DNA from: Pinus tabuliformis
Lineage: Eukaryota > Streptophyta > Pinopsida > Pinales > Pinaceae
DNA length: 64,000 bases
NCBI GenBank assembly: GCA_031772625.1
Contig: CM062813.1
Span: forward strand, 697,138,420-697,202,419
Direction: 5' to 3'
Shown here: positions 23,112 to 36,063 of the stretch, piece by piece
Layout: each line of letters begins with the position of its first letter
Numbering within the stretch: the first letter of the stretch is position 1
Position numbers and translations under genes: made by a program
Notes under the pieces: generated by a model
Databases searched by the model: none
Seen by the model: the letters and a program-made list of their open reading frames with translations, nothing else
Told to the model about the DNA's origin: nothing

Positions 23112-24547
23112 ATGGTACAAACAAGAGCTCAAGCTATGGCCAATGAGAAGATTGACACCCTTGAACAAAAGTTGGACGCAGTACTGTCGTCGCTCAAGAC
23201 CTTAGATGACACAGTCACAAAGGGCAAGTTAGATGAACACTCGGAGGCATATGATTTCAATGAAAACATTGAGGGCAAGTCTAGCCATTCTCTTCACCTC
23301 TTTGGCAACCACCAACAGTCCCAGACACGACCACCCAAGCTGGACATGTATAAATTTGATGGCTCTCATCTGGCCACATGGCTAGCATAAATGGAGCAAT
23401 ATTTCACACTGAATCACATCAGAGATGATGCAACTCAGCTTAGTGTGGGTAGCATGTACTTGGACAATGAAAGATGGCAATGGTGGCAGTGGCATCAACA
23501 TTGTTACGGAAGGCCCGTAACTTGGCAGACATTCTCAAAAGCTCTTAGGAATCGCTTTGACCATGAATATAATTTTTTGGGTCGTCTCACTAAGCTCCGA
23601 CAGACAGGAACAGTGAATGAATATGTTATAGCCTTTGAAGCCTTAGCCTTCCACACATGAGGTCTACACGATCAGTTATGCTTGGAATGTTTTTTCAGTG
23701 GTCTCAAAGAAGCCATACAAGCCACATCCAACTGCAACACCCAACCTCATGGCTGGATGCTTGCAAAATAGCTCGGGAAGTAGAACGTGCGTTAGCAGCC
23801 CAATCCAATCGCCCAAATTTCATAGCCAAGGGTCACCCCACCTAGGCTCAAAGCACTACCCAAACACTCAAGGTTCAAAATGTGTCACCAGCGGAAATGG
23901 CGGAAAGAAGAAAGCAAGGATTGTGTTACTACTGTGATGAGAAATACTCCCCCGGGCATAAATGCAAGGATCCCAAATTCTTTCAAATTGATGCTACTGA
24001 TCATAGTTCATTGGAGGAAGCCCCACCACTTGAGGAACCAGAGGAGGAAGATGAGGACAACCAGCCGAACAATGTACCTAAAGAACGAGTTATCTCACTT
24101 CATGCCTCGGCAGGGATTTCTTCTCCCCAAACTCTCAAAATCATAGGTTTTATTAAGCATCACCCTGTAGTAGTCTTGATTGACAGTGGTAGTACGCATA
24201 ACTTTATCCATCAAAGAGTCACGGAAGTAGTGCATTGTTTTGTCAGAGCAGTCTCTAACTTCCAGGTCCAAATTGCTGATGAGGGGACAATGAAATGTGA
24301 AGGCCGCTGTGAAAATGTCAAACTTCAAATGGGGGTTTATCATTTAAAGACCCACATGTTTGCCATACACATGGGAGGGTGTGACATTGTCTTGGGTGTT
24401 GAATGGCTCCACACACTTGGCCCAATCACAATGGATTTCCAGGAGTTATATATGAGCTTTAAGCAGAAAAACCACACACATACCCTCACGGACTCCAGGC
24501 AGGTGATCCCTCTATCATCAGCTCGCATAGGATGGAAAATTTGTTAA
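23112..24547 (+). pseudogene. gag and protease region of chromovirus 1
   Basis: The gag region begins 'MVQTRAQAMANEKI', a common start in plant chromoviruses. It includes 'PPKLDMYKFDGSHLATWLA' and 'RFDHEYNFLGRLTKLRQTG', both capsid-type motifs. A zinc knuckle 'CYYCDEKYSPGHKC' follows near 23,930-23,970. The aspartic protease signature 'VVLIDSGSTHNFIH' lies near 24,170-24,210. In live elements gag forms the particle and the protease cuts the polyprotein. The region is broken. Confidence 0.85.
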
Positions 24548-25990
24548 GAAAGGGCCACCATGGAGTTATAGCCCAATTTAATGCCATCCAGGCCTTTGAA
24601 CCCACTTCTCTTCATATTCATCCTGAGATGCAACAAATCTTAAACAACCATCTACTAGTCTTTGACAAGCCTCATGAGCTTCCACCCTTGAGAGGGGAAC
24701 ATGATCATAGCATTACTTTGGTCCCAAGGGCCCAACCACCAAATGTGCGCACATATAGATATCTGTTTGCCCAAAAGAATGAAATTGAAAAAATCATTAA
24801 GGAACTCTTGGAAGCAGGCGTCATTCGTCCTAGCATTAGTCCTTATTCATCACCTGTGGTCATGGTGCTCAAGAAAGATGGGAAATGGCGTATGTGTCCA
24901 GACTTCAGGGCCCTCAACAAGCTGATGGTCAAAGATAAATTTCCATCCCGATTGTCGATAATTTGTTGGATGAACTAAATGGGGCTCAATTCTTTACTAA
25001 GCTTGACCTTCGCTCGGGCTATCACCAAATTCGCATGAAAGAAGTAGACATTCCAAAGACTGCTTTCCGAACTCATGAAGGCCATTATGAGTTCCTGGTC
25101 ATGCCATTTGGTCTTTGTAATGCCCCATCCACTTTTCAGAGCCTCATGAACGACCTGCTCAAACCATATCTCCGAAAATTTGTCCTTGTTTTCTTTGATA
25201 ACATCCTCATCTACAGCCGCACCTGGGCCACACATCTTTAGCATGTAGATCTGCTCTTGCAACTGCTCCGGAAGCATAAATTATTTGTCAAGATGTCCAA
25301 GTGCTCTTTTGGGATGGAAGAAGTGGAGTATTTGGGCCACATTGTGGAGCGTGAAGGTGTCAGGGTGGACCCCAAAAAGATCTAGGCAATGCGGGATTGG
25401 CCTTAACCAAAGACCTTGAAGAGCTTGAGAGAATTTTTGGGTCTCACGGGCTACTATCACAAATTTTTCTGCAATTATGGTAGCATTGCTAGACCCCTCA
25501 CTCACCTCCTCAAGAAAAATTGGTTTCTCTGGAATGATGAAGCGCAATAGGAATTTATAGCTCTCAAACATGCCATGTGTTCCACTCCCATATTAGCACT
25601 ATCCGACTTCACCAAATCTTTTGTGATTGGATGTGATGCTTCAGGTACGGGTATTGGGGCAGTCTTAATGCAGGACAGTCGACCCTTGGCCTTCACTAGC
25701 CAACAACTAAGTGGGACAAATCTGGGACAATCTACCTATGAGAAGGAGATGATGGCCATCTTACATGCAGTAGATACCTAGCGACCTTACTTATTGGGGC
25801 GGCGTTTCCAAATCCGCACAGACCATCAGAGCCTCAAATATTTTTTTGGAGCAACGCCTATCCTCGCCACAACAAAATAAATGGCTCACCAAAATGCTGG
25901 GATATGATTATGAGATAATTTACAAGAAAGGGCGCGAAAATGTCGTAGCAGATGCGTTATCATGCCAATTGGAGGAGGAAAGCACCCTGC
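24548..25990 (+). pseudogene. Reverse transcriptase and RNase H region of chromovirus 1
   Basis: Reverse transcriptase motifs appear in order: 'SSPVVMVLKKDGKWRMC', '[13 protein letters not shown]', '[19 protein letters not shown]' and the catalytic-block region 'ILIYSR'. RNase H follows with 'FVIGCDASGTGIGAVLMQ' and 'STYEKEMMAILHAV'. The order RT, RNase H, integrase defines Ty3/gypsy rather than Copia. The region carries breaks. Confidence 0.88.
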
Positions 25991-25999
25991 TCACAATCT

Positions 26000-27440
26000 C
26001 CCTTCCCATTATAGAATGGATTGAAGAAGCTTGCAAGGAATGGTTTTCACATCCTTTGCTCTCCCAAATCATTAATAAATTGCAGGCGAATCCAAATTCC
26101 ACAGTGGGCTACTCTTGGCAGGATGAGATTCTTCGCTACAAGGACAGAGTCGTGATATCACCAACATCCACCCTCAAAAATCGCATTTTGGCGGAGTTGC
26201 ACTCATCTCCCACTGCAGGCCATTCAGGCTTTCAGAAGACTTATGCTCGCACTCGACATTCATTCTTTTGGATAGGCATGAAAAAGGACATTCTGACTTT
26301 TGTAGCTGAGTGCGACGTATGTCAGCACCACAAAGGAGAAACAATCAAATCCCCAGGCACATTACAACCATTTCCCATCCCGGCCTCAATCTGGATGGAG
26401 GTTTCTATGGACTTCATTACGGGTCTTCCGAAGTCAGGCAACAAGTCAGTCATCATGGTGGTTGTGGACAGACTTTCTAAGTATGCTCATTTTTGTGCCC
26501 TACCCCACCCTTTTACACCAACTTTGGTAGCTCAATCTTTCATGGACCAGATCTTCAAATTGCATAGCATGCCCACTTCCATTGTGTCTGATCGTGACCC
26601 AATCTTCACTAGTAACTTTTGGCATGAACTCTTCAGGCTACAAGGTACCCAACTACAACTCAGTACTTCCTATCATCCCCAAACTGATGGTCAAACTGAA
26701 GCTATCAACAAATGTCTGGAGACTTACCTTAGGTGTTTCACTTCAAAAAAGCAACATCTATGGGTACAATGGTTACCTCTAGCCGAATGGTGGTATAACA
26801 CCAATTATCATGCCACCACCAAAATGACTCCATATGAACCAGTTTATGGTCAACTCCCTCCCTCACCTACTTCTTATATCAAGGGATGCTCGAAGGTACA
26901 AGAAGTGGATCAACTCCTACAAACCGCACAACCATGCTAGCCCACCTCAAAGAGAACCTCCATCAAGCTCAAAACCGCATGAAGCAACAGGAAAATCAAC
27001 ATCGTTCGAAATGCCAATTTCAAGAAGGGGATCAAGTATTTTTGAGGCTGCAACCATATAAGCAAACATCACTCAAAGACAAGGGTTGTCAGAAATTATC
27101 TCCAAAATTCTACGAACTATATCAAGTACTTCAGCGCATCGGAGAAGTCGCCTACAAGCTAGCTTTGCCACCCACTGCAAAAATCCATCCAGTCTTCTAT
27201 GTCTCCTGCCTCAAGAAAGTGATTGGGAACCATTGCCTAATTCAAACCAGTCTACCTGAATTGGATGAAGAAGGGTCAATCTAGCTCCAACCGGAACAGG
27301 TTCTTGACACGTGAGAACGGCACCTGCGCAGCTGCACGATCAAGAAAGTCCTCGTCAAGTGGAAAGACACCTCTCCGGAAGATGCAACCTGGGAACCAGC
27401 CACTATCCTTCAACAGTTTCCGCAGCTTCAGCCTTGAGGA
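26000..27440 (+). pseudogene. Integrase and chromodomain region of chromovirus 1
   Basis: The zinc-binding HHCC part is visible as 'HSSPTAGHSGFQKTYARTRH' followed by 'CDVCQHHKGE'. The core has 'MDFITGLPKSG', 'SDRDPIFTSNFWHELF' and 'SYHPQTDGQTEAINKCLETY', which carry the catalytic acidic residues. The GPY/F-like C-terminal part contains 'VAYKLALPPTAKIHPVFYVS'. At 27,330-27,410 'KKVLVKWKDTSPEDATWEPA' is a chromodomain, thought to steer integration to particular chromatin marks. Broken like the rest. Confidence 0.88.
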
Positions 27441-27466
27441 CAAGGCTATTCTTATGGGGGAGGGCA

Positions 27467-27886
27467 TGTTAGGGTCCAACCCTAACCCCCTTTTTTATGT
27501 AATAGGATCGAGTCATAGTTATAGTTAAGTAAAGAGTTAATAAAGCCCATATTAATAATTGTAAGTGGTTGACCCGCATTTAAAGAAGGGACCACAGTTA
27601 GTTACAAATGGGCCATGTCATTAGATAGATAGTATTAATAAGAACCATGGTATTGCATGTATGAATCCTATATAAAGGATAGATACTCCCCTCAAGGAGC
27701 ATCGTGTCTTATTTTGTAATTGAGCCCGACTCTATTGGAGGTTGCCCCCTCGAAGAGGCAAGTGAACATTGCTTTCCTTTTTGAATAATAAAATACTTAC
27801 TGTTATTTCTTATTGTTCTATGTTCTAGGTATCTTTCTTCGCATATTTGGTACTCTGGTATCTTCTTGCAGGTCAAGAGCATAACA
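27467..27886 (+). repeat. 3' LTR of chromovirus 1
   Basis: It is preceded by the purine tract ATGGGGGAGGG at 27,454-27,464 and runs from TGTTAGGGTCC to CATAACA. It aligns along its full length with the 5' LTR. It is slightly shorter because the CCATGGTATT motif occurs once here. Confidence 0.93.
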
Positions 27887-27891
27887 AGGTT

Positions 27892-28791
27892 GTTACACCT
27901 ACCACTTCATTTGCTCAATTTACCTGAAGGTGATGGTGTCATTGGCTTTCCCAGAGGCTAATATATTACAACAAAGATGACTGAAGAACATGGCATAATG
28001 CAGTAAAAGGATCGAGTAGCTATCAAAGGTAGACTTTGAGATAACTTGGGAATTTCCAAGTAAACCACATGGTTACTTGCAAGTAACCATGGTTGTTGTG
28101 GAACATGAAACTTAAATATTGCCACCTTTGCAAAATTATGCCTTTAGTTTCCAAATAAAGATCAAGCCTCATTCTCCTCCTGAGTGGACACCACTTCTAA
28201 GATTTCATCGTCAATGGCAAGCATCCATTGGCTCCACATTTGCAACAGTTCAATCAAATTGATCATTTTACTTTTAAATTGTAACTAATAACTATTTTAT
28301 TCTAGGTTGTTTCTCTTTAGTTGTGAGAATGGCGAGATATTAGTGTTTTTCTTTTATAATTTTGAAAAAACTATTTAAGGGCCTCTTGAGCTCAAGCCAT
28401 GGATTTCTGAATTTTTTATAAGAATTGCTCTGTTACACTATTGTGCATTGCTTTTTCTTTAATATAAGTTGAATTATTTGTTGATTCCAAATCTATGAAA
28501 AGTAGAGTAGAAGTGGTTCTTCTATCAATTGTTTGCTTTTGAATTATATTTGGAATATGATCTTACGTTTATTACTTATGCTCATGATTAATCAATTGGA
28601 ATGTTATCACTTTTGACGTATTTCTTTCTATTGTTTACGAGTATAAGTTTTGCAAGATTGCATGTGAATGTGCTTGATAATTAATTCAATTAACTATTTA
28701 ATTGAATTAATTAACTTTAAACAATCAAAATCAACGATATAATCTGAAGATCTATATTTTCATGTTGTAAATTATCTTTCTTTTCACTACA

Positions 28792-28868
<77 letters not shown>

Positions 28869-29393
28869 GGGTTATTAAGTAGTTCATGAAATATATTATA
28901 GTTTAGTTTGTGTTTCTATTTATTGTTTTATTCGATATTATCAATTCCTTCTCATTCCTTCTCCATATCCCTCTCCTTTTCAAAGTCTACATTCATTGGC
29001 GCAACCTTTCTACGGGTAACTGGGCCCAATTCATAACCAATCAGAACCACCATATCAAATAGAAAAGAGTCTAATTTGGGGCTCTGGCTGGGTGGTCTCC
29101 TAAATGTTGATGAGTACAATTCTAGCCATCAACATAAAGTTTGGGACAATTTAAACTATCGATTTTCTTAGCCAATGTAAACATCTTCTTAAATAGAGGA
29201 GGAAAGTCGAACATCTAAAATACACTAAACTTAATTATTCATTTATCATAACACCTTTAACCCAACATGAGAGATAATTAAGCTTCTAAAACTTTTCCAT
29301 TCCAAGGAGGGTGTGTTCCTACAGAATCTTAGTTCCTAAGTTCAAAGATATCATTTTCTTTATACAAAGTAGATGAATTGATAGTCACAACCG
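27892..29393. other. AT-rich DNA between two gypsy elements, no gene
   Basis: No protein motifs or transposon ends were recognised here. The main landmark is a compound TA/GA microsatellite, listed separately. The stretch from 28,880 to 29,390 is ordinary AT-rich sequence up to the start of the second gypsy LTR. Confidence 0.55.
28793..28866. repeat. Compound microsatellite (TA)n(GA)n
   Basis: A short TA run passes directly into about 30 GA dinucleotides with a single AAG interruption. Long pure GA tracts are prone to length change and are often polymorphic. Confidence 0.97.
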
Positions 29394-31621
29394 TGACATT
29401 CCCTGGTTTATATTTCTCTGTTGTAAATAATTGTAACTATTTTAAATGGGTGAGAGAGGGACACAAATTCCATTTCTTGAGGATTTGGAAAAATTAAATA
29501 CATTAGCCATAGGTTGGGTGAGAAGATTTAATGAGTTGATTATGCATTAAATTTAACTAAAGAGAGAAAGAAAGGCCCAGGTGTCCTTCAGCCATTACCA
29601 TAAGCAAGAAAAGGACAAAAATTTAAAGATAGGCATGGGTTGTGTTATTCAACAGTTGAATGTGCAGAGGCTTGGAAAAAGACAGGTCATTGGTCTGTTA
29701 AGGTAGCACAAAAACAAGTTGGAAGACAGAGATAAGACACTTCATTTTATTCTCTCATGTATGCACAATAGAAGAGAAGAGAAGAGAGCACTATGAAAAA
29801 TTCCTCCAGGGTTGGAGGTGTAGTAGAGAGCAACGAAAATCAAGTTCTCGAACAAGAGCACCACCTGAATAATCCTCTAAAAGAGGCATAGTGGTTTAAA
29901 TATTACTGAGAGAAGTGGCTTTTCGTAAGACTAAAGAACCCACCGGAAGCTTGTGGATTGATGAACTTGTTGGATTGGGGAGAGTCACTCAGGTGTTTGT
30001 GAGGGATGACAAACCACTAGGAGTTGCCTTGGGGCTAAATTTTTGGTGCTTGACTCACTGATGAACCACCTGGAGAGTGATTTATTTACCCATCAGTAGC
30101 TTATCCACTGATAAACCTTCCTTATTGTGGAGTCTCTTCTCCTTAAAGTGAGCTGAAGTTCTCTGCACTGTGACATATTGGCATGGATGTGGTTATTCTT
30201 GAAAAGTTTGAATGACAATGTATGTAGCTTGTGGATGAAGGCAGGGTGGCCTTGTAGCATCTTGTTTTAGTTATTTTGCTGGTTAAAAGTCCCTATAAGC
30301 ACTCCACCTCAAGCTTTGGAATCTGGGTCAGGGGTGACAACTGCAAATACTAGTGGTTGTATCTTATATATGGTTGGATGGAGAGTCGAAGTATTAATCT
30401 CAGTTGTCTGTTTATTTGTCTGACAAGATAAGTATTTCCTCATACTTCTTATATGTGGATATTATGTGTTGGTCATTGCATTGGTTTTATGATTATACTG
30501 TTAATTAGGAATATGAATTCTTGTGTGTTAATGGATAATGAATTTGACGTATGCATGTCTAAAGATTGGTTAGGCTTATGTGATTTTTTGTAAGGCTCTT
30601 GAATTGTTGTGTTTCTCACATTAATTTGACAAGTATGAGTTGTTGGTTGGTTGTTGTTTAATTTCTCTAAGTATGTGAGTCGATTTATTAAAATAAATTC
30701 ATCGTTATAATGTGTGAGGGAGCTGCTTAAGTTCCTTGTAATTTTGGGACAATGCACTCGAACGTGCATTCATTAAGTGTAAATCCCTATTCATAGTCTT
30801 TTCCAAGCTTCGTCAATAAACTTTTTGTGCATCCTTCAGTGAGTTTGACTATTCTCACGATGCACAATTTAATGACACTCATAGCCTTGGTGTGTTGAGA
30901 ATTGTTGTAGAATCTTGAAGTTCAATTTCTTCTTGGATAGAAGAGTTAGAATGCTTCAAGCCTAAGTAAACTTGGGAATAAGTCCAAAAAAAAATTCTCA
31001 GTGTAAAAAGGCCGACCAATATACTAGAATCTACCTGTAGGACCTACCCAGTGAAGGTTTGGAAGGTTGGACGAAAAGATTGAATTCAAGCAAGTTCGTT
31101 CTCGACCCAAGGTAGGGAGGTCGAGTAGTTAGGCAAGCTCGCAAGTTGGGAGTTGGGCCAGGTTGGGAGTCGGATTGAATTCCCAGGTCAAGGGTTGGGT
31201 TGGTTGGTCAAGTCAGTTCGAGACCCTGGATATAATTATATTTACAGAGATGTGGTAGAGGCTGACGTCCAACTACCCGAAGGAACATGCCTATCCATGA
31301 GGAATTGTCCGCAATGGTTGAGCTACCACGTAAGGCACCATTTGGGTACCATTGATGATGTGGTATGCTTATAACATACCTACCTTCGGGTGGTCATATC
31401 TTCCAATCCGCAGGTCAGATAGAGGTAAAATTTATATCATTGGAAAGGTCTCGATGAGATAAATGCAACAATGGTATCCATTTTTAGGTCTTGAAGAAGT
31501 CAAAAAAAGTCAAAAAATTTATACCCCATTTCCATAACCATACCCTGGAGATTGGGTCAACCCAATGGCCACCTCCTTCTAACCTTGTTTGGGATAGGGG
31601 ATTAGGAGGGGGTGTGTTACA
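29394..31621 (+). repeat. 5' LTR of gypsy element 2
   Basis: The start TGACATTCCCTGG matches the start of the 3' copy at 42,199 (TGACATCCCTTGG), and about 300 bp align. The end GTGTTACA at 31,621 is followed at once by a primer-binding site. The implied length is 2.2 kb. The last 550 bp match the reverse-oriented LTR sequence at 17,956-18,960, so the two belong to related families. Confidence 0.8.
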
Positions 31622-31624
31622 AAG

Positions 31625-32439
31625 TGGTATCATAGCATCCAGGTTTAACAATTGGATTGGATGGGCTCTATCATGTGTAAAATAATGGCGAGGTTCCTTC
31701 CAAGCCCTTTGAAACAAGTTGGTAATATGTTACAGAGTTAACAAAACAAAGGGGTTTCATGTTGAATTTTAGAAGGGTGATAAAACAAATGTTTAGGTGT
31801 TAAAATTTGGTTTGTGATTGAACCTTGTGTGAGCCAATACTTTGTGTTGACTAATATTTTTTGTTTATTATGGATGCATATGTAGTAATGCTAATGACTT
31901 GATGTTTGATTGATATTGGAGTACTAACATGCATTGTTGTTTCAATTAGCCCCATCATAAAAACTCCACAAAAGCAGGTTCATGGTCATCATTTTGTTAT
32001 CTATTTAAGTCATGATGTATCTAATAATGGTGTGTAAATTACAACACATCACAAGAAACAAAGGATAGTAAGAAACAAATGAATGAGAAGCAGGATAGTT
32101 CAATACAATTCTGATAGGTTACAACATGGGCATGAAGAATATTTGGTGGGGAAGAGAGGATAAGCAAGATCTCTTGACTGGATGGATACCTTGAGGAGCC
32201 TAAGGGTTGAGATTAGGATTTGTAAGGCAGATAATGAAGAGGTTGCTAAGGGCTCGGGAAAGGCGAATTGAGGTAAATGCAATCATATTGCAAAGCCTTT
32301 CTGACTTACAGAGATAAAGGAAGTACGAGCTGGGGCTAGTCATAGAGACAAACAAATCCCTTTGGAACCAAAATAGAGAATAAATGGGGCAGATGGTAGC
32401 AGGTCCAGGAAGAGGCACAAATAGGAAATTGAAGACAAC
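31625..32439 (+). other. Primer-binding site and leader of gypsy element 2
   Basis: TGGTATCATAGCATCCAGG at 31,625 is a near match to the initiator-methionine tRNA primer site TGGTATCAGAGC. The leader to 32,439 has no conserved coding sequence. Confidence 0.7.
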
Positions 32440-33870
32440 GTGAGAGAGAGTGCACCATTGAGTACCCCGGAGAGAAAAACTAGCTCTTGTGAACATCACC
32501 CTGGTAGACATTCTAGTTCTACTACCAAGAGGCACCATCATCATCATCATCATCAGAGAAAGAGAGAAAGGGATTATATGCCAGAGGAATTTAAGAAGGC
32601 CAAACCACCCACATTTGATAGAGAAATGAAGAAATTTGAAGATGTAGAAGCTTGGTTGCTTGGAATGAAGAAATTATTCAAAATCCACAACTATTCCCAA
32701 AACACAAAAGCAAATTTAACCACCTATACTTTGAAGGGAAAAGCAGACATATGGTGGGAAGATTTGAAGAATGTTAAAGGCATAACTGAAGAGGAGTTAA
32801 CTTGAAGTGAGTTTGAAAGGCTCTTTAGAAATAAATATCTATCAGGAAGATATTATGATAACAAAGAAAAATAATTTTATGAGCTCAGAATGAGACAAAT
32901 GTCGAATGAAGACTACACCAACAAATTTCTCGAGTTGTTGAGATATGTCCCATACCTTAAAAAAAAAACAACAAATACAGTGGACTGCCACCATCCTTCA
33001 AGGATAGGATTGAGTTTGATGGCCCCAAAACATTAGAGGATGCATTCTAAAAGTTGAAACATTGTTATGAGCAGTCCAAGCATAGGCTCGAGTTTAAACC
33101 CAATTGGGAATCTAAAAGCAATGCCAACTTCAAAGAAAAAGGGAAGAAAGTGATTAATGAATCACATACAACTCTTACTACTCAAGAGAATCAATGAAGG
33201 CTCAACACTAATGGCAAAGATCATTTTACTCAAGAAGGAGCCAAGAGTCACAAGAAAGGTTCATATAAGTGCTAGACACGTGGAGGAAATCATTTGGGAC
33301 AAGATTGCCCATAGCACAAGCACACTGGTCCAAATTGTACAACGCACAGGAAGCACAAACTGTGGGATATGTGGCACGTAGTATGCCTATGATCTATGCA
33401 ACACTGGAAAATCAACAAGTAGACCACCAGGCTTCCATAATCGAAATGGAAGGTAAGGTTTGCAATCAAACTCTTTTTATTTTGATTGACCTCGATTCTA
33501 ATTATAGCTATGTAAGTCGAATTCTTGTGGAATGATGCCAATTGAACCAATAGCCACATGAGGAATCATGGCTAGTCCAAGTAGCCACAAGAATGAAGAA
33601 GAGGGTCGAGTATTGGGTGAAGGCTTACCCAATTGAATTAAATGGAATGCCCATTGTGGCAGATCTCAATGTGCTGGCACTAGGAGAATATAGCATAATG
33701 ATGGGCATGGATTGGTTGTACAAGCACCACGCCAAGGTTGATTTTTTTGAAAAGGAAATTGAATGCTTAGAATAGCATGGAGAAAGAAGGATGTTGTAGG
33801 GAAAGCAGAAGCCTGTATCTATGAGGCTAGTTTCAGCTATGCAAGCCAAGAGAAGCAATAAGAAGGGATG
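32440..33870 (+). pseudogene. gag and protease region of gypsy element 2
   Basis: Gag motifs include 'KAKPPTFDREMKKFEDVEAW' and 'TYTLKGKADIWWEDLKNVKG', near identical to a widespread plant gypsy gag. Further on, 'NKYLSGRYYDNKE' and 'FLELLRYVPYLK' continue the pattern. A protease-like stretch 'LFILIDLDSNYSYVS' lies near 33,475-33,520, followed by 'GEYSIMMGMDWLYKHHAKVD', typical of the sequence after the protease active site. A histidine run near 32,535 comes from a CAT repeat. Broken. Confidence 0.8.
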
Positions 33871-33879
33871 TATATTTTT

Positions 33880-34226
33880 TTTGTGAAAATTTGTAGTATC
33901 GCTGAAGCCAACAACAATGTTGAGAGTAATGACAATGACATTTTAACCAGATATCCCGCCCTGAAGCAATTCCAAGATGTCTTCCCTGAAGAGATTCCTG
34001 GATTAACTCCTCATAGAGAGGTGGATTTCTCCATAGAATTGATATTAGGAGCAACTCCAACATCAAAGGCACCATATTAAATGAGCACTCTAGAGTTGGT
34101 TGAGTTGACACTGCAACTCAAGGACATGCTTGATAAGGGCTACATAAGGTCGAGCATGTCTCTGTGGGGAGCGCCAATGTTATTCATGAAGAAAAAGGAT
34201 GGTACACTTAGGTTGTGTATCGATAG
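33880..34226 (+). pseudogene. Reverse transcriptase of gypsy element 2, left part
   Basis: The sequence reads 'QDVFPEEIPGLTPHREVDFS', the conserved start of the gypsy polymerase region. '[20 protein letters not shown]' and '[12 protein letters not shown]' follow. The Copia element begins at this point, and the reverse transcriptase resumes after 39,506. Confidence 0.85.
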
Positions 34227-35080
34227 TGAAAATTTCTAAACTAAAATTCTACTACTACAGCAACTGATTTATTTCACCTACTTATTATTCACAATAAGTT
34301 ATTTATGAAATCCCTTCAGCAAATATTAAAATAAATTATACTCTAGTTATTACACAATTACCCGAGAAAAATACATGCACATGAACCAATCACATCAACA
34401 CAGCTATTTTTGGACAATAGTCCCCGGAAAAACCCAATGTGGGAAAACCGATGCGACAGATGGGGACTTTATTAATCTTCAGCAGTAATTGATTTTACAA
34501 GGAATGATTCTACAGAGAAACTGAAAGAAAACACCTGAGACTTTCCCTTTGAGACCTTCTGACACTTTGGGGACCCTGCTCCCACTCTTGCGTCGCCCTT
34601 GCATCACTCTACGTGGCCCAACTTGGCTCTGATTGGCTCTACGTCCCTCCGCGTTAGCCTGCGTAAGATCTGTGTCTCTCATCTGGACTGCGTCTCTCTC
34701 TGCGTTGACTCCCACTATCCCTATGTCACCTCCTCCTTAGTCATTGTCTGCTGCTGATGCCCTCCTCTTTCTCCACCGTGCAATTCTCCCTATGAAATCG
34801 ATCTCCTCTGCTTGAGATACTGAGTATTTGTCGGTGTGTCTCCAAATGATCCTCAAGTCTTCTCTTATACTTTTCGTGTTGATGAATTAACGACCGAGAT
34901 TGAGTCCCTAATCAACAACTAAGATTAAAATAGACTTGATCCTCGTCTCTTAGAAGCTTATCACCCTTATCTTTATTAATACCCATTAATATTTTTATTT
35001 TCCTAAGTTTAGACTTAGGAACCCATTAAAAATATTAATTATTTTAATCACTCCTCATCCAGGTGGAATTTCTCAAAACA
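34227..35080 (-). repeat. 3' LTR of nested Copia
   Basis: Read forward it runs from TGAAAATTTC to CTCAAAACA. It aligns with the other LTR at 38,665 over its whole length, including TTTATTTCACCTAC and CCTTTGAGACCTTCT. A purine-rich tract (minus strand AATTTGGAGGAGAGG) lies about 45 bp inside the element. Confidence 0.88.
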
Positions 35081-35479
35081 ATGTCCGGGTCTTGGAGATC
35101 TCATGTGCCTTAGCCTCTCCTCCAAATTTCAAGGTTGGAGCGCATCGGATCCTACCAAAAAGCAACACTCCCTCTTAGCGAGGAATGTGATCTAGCAATG
35201 CTTCACTATAGAAACTTCACACTGATCTTCCGCATCGATACCTATGCTGATGCTTGGCCTGTTGCCTCACATCCCCTACACTGCTGCTTCCTGTATTGCT
35301 TCCCATGACACTGTCACTGCCACTGCCGCACCTGTACTGTAGCTCCCTCTCAACATGTTCCCCATAGCACTGCCACTGCTAACTGTTGCACTGCAACTCC
35401 TGACACTTATCCATTTCTGCTACTGAAATGGATTCTTTACCATCCCCATCTTCTCCCTAAAATAAACAAACTTGGTTCT

Positions 35480-36060
35480 TCCTAGAGCCTGGGTGAGGAT
35501 GTTTGCCACTTGTTCTCTTGTAGGAGTGTATCTCAATTGTACTGCCCCTCATTGGACATAATCTCTAACAAAGTGACACCTAATATCAATGTGCTTCAAC
35601 TGAACATGAAACACTGGATTCTCAGAAAGCTTGATGCAACAATGATTATCACACATGATCCTAGTCACTTCCATTCTTCTCCTGAATATATTCACAAGAA
35701 ATTTCCTAAGCCATATGGCTTCTCACGAAGTTGTGCTAGCTACCATATATTCTGCTTTAGCTGAGCTCAGGGCCACGGATTTCTGTTTCCTACTGCACCA
35801 GGAGGTCATTCCTGATCCAATGTTGAATCAATACCCAGTTGTACTTTTTCAATCTACTAAACTTCAAGCCCAATCTGTGTCAGTGAACCCACTCAGCCTG
35901 ATGTCATTACCTCTGGTGTACAATATTCCATGCTTGAATGTTCCTTGTATATACTTGAGAACGTGTTTGGATGTTGCCCAGTGTGCCCTCTTAGGTTCCA
36001 CCATGAACTAACTAAGGGTGTTGACAATGTAACAAATGTCTGGCCTGGTATTGACCAGAT
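35480..36060 (-). pseudogene. RNase H region of nested Copia
   Basis: The minus-strand translation includes 'AKAEYMVASTTS' and 'EAIWLRKFL', which match the plant Copia RNase H motif SSxEAEYxAAS...EAxWLRxLL. A later part includes the LKHIDIRCHFVRD-type sequence ending the domain. Broken. Confidence 0.75.
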
Positions 36061-36063
36061 ACA

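Larger units (their letters stand above)
21627..27886 (+). mobile_element. Ty3/gypsy chromovirus, full length, broken
   Basis: This is a complete-length LTR retrotransposon: 5' LTR, primer-binding site, gag, protease, reverse transcriptase, RNase H, integrase, chromodomain, polypurine tract and 3' LTR in the order typical of chromoviruses. Flanks read GGGTT on the left and AGGTT on the right, a target duplication with one mismatch. The two LTRs differ at about 6% of positions by eye, so it is of middle age for this window. The coding region carries several breaks and the copy is a fossil. Confidence 0.92.

Noticed and set aside
32538-32562. Polyhistidine run as a metal-binding protein
   Set aside because: It comes from a CAT trinucleotide run inside the gag region of gypsy element 2.
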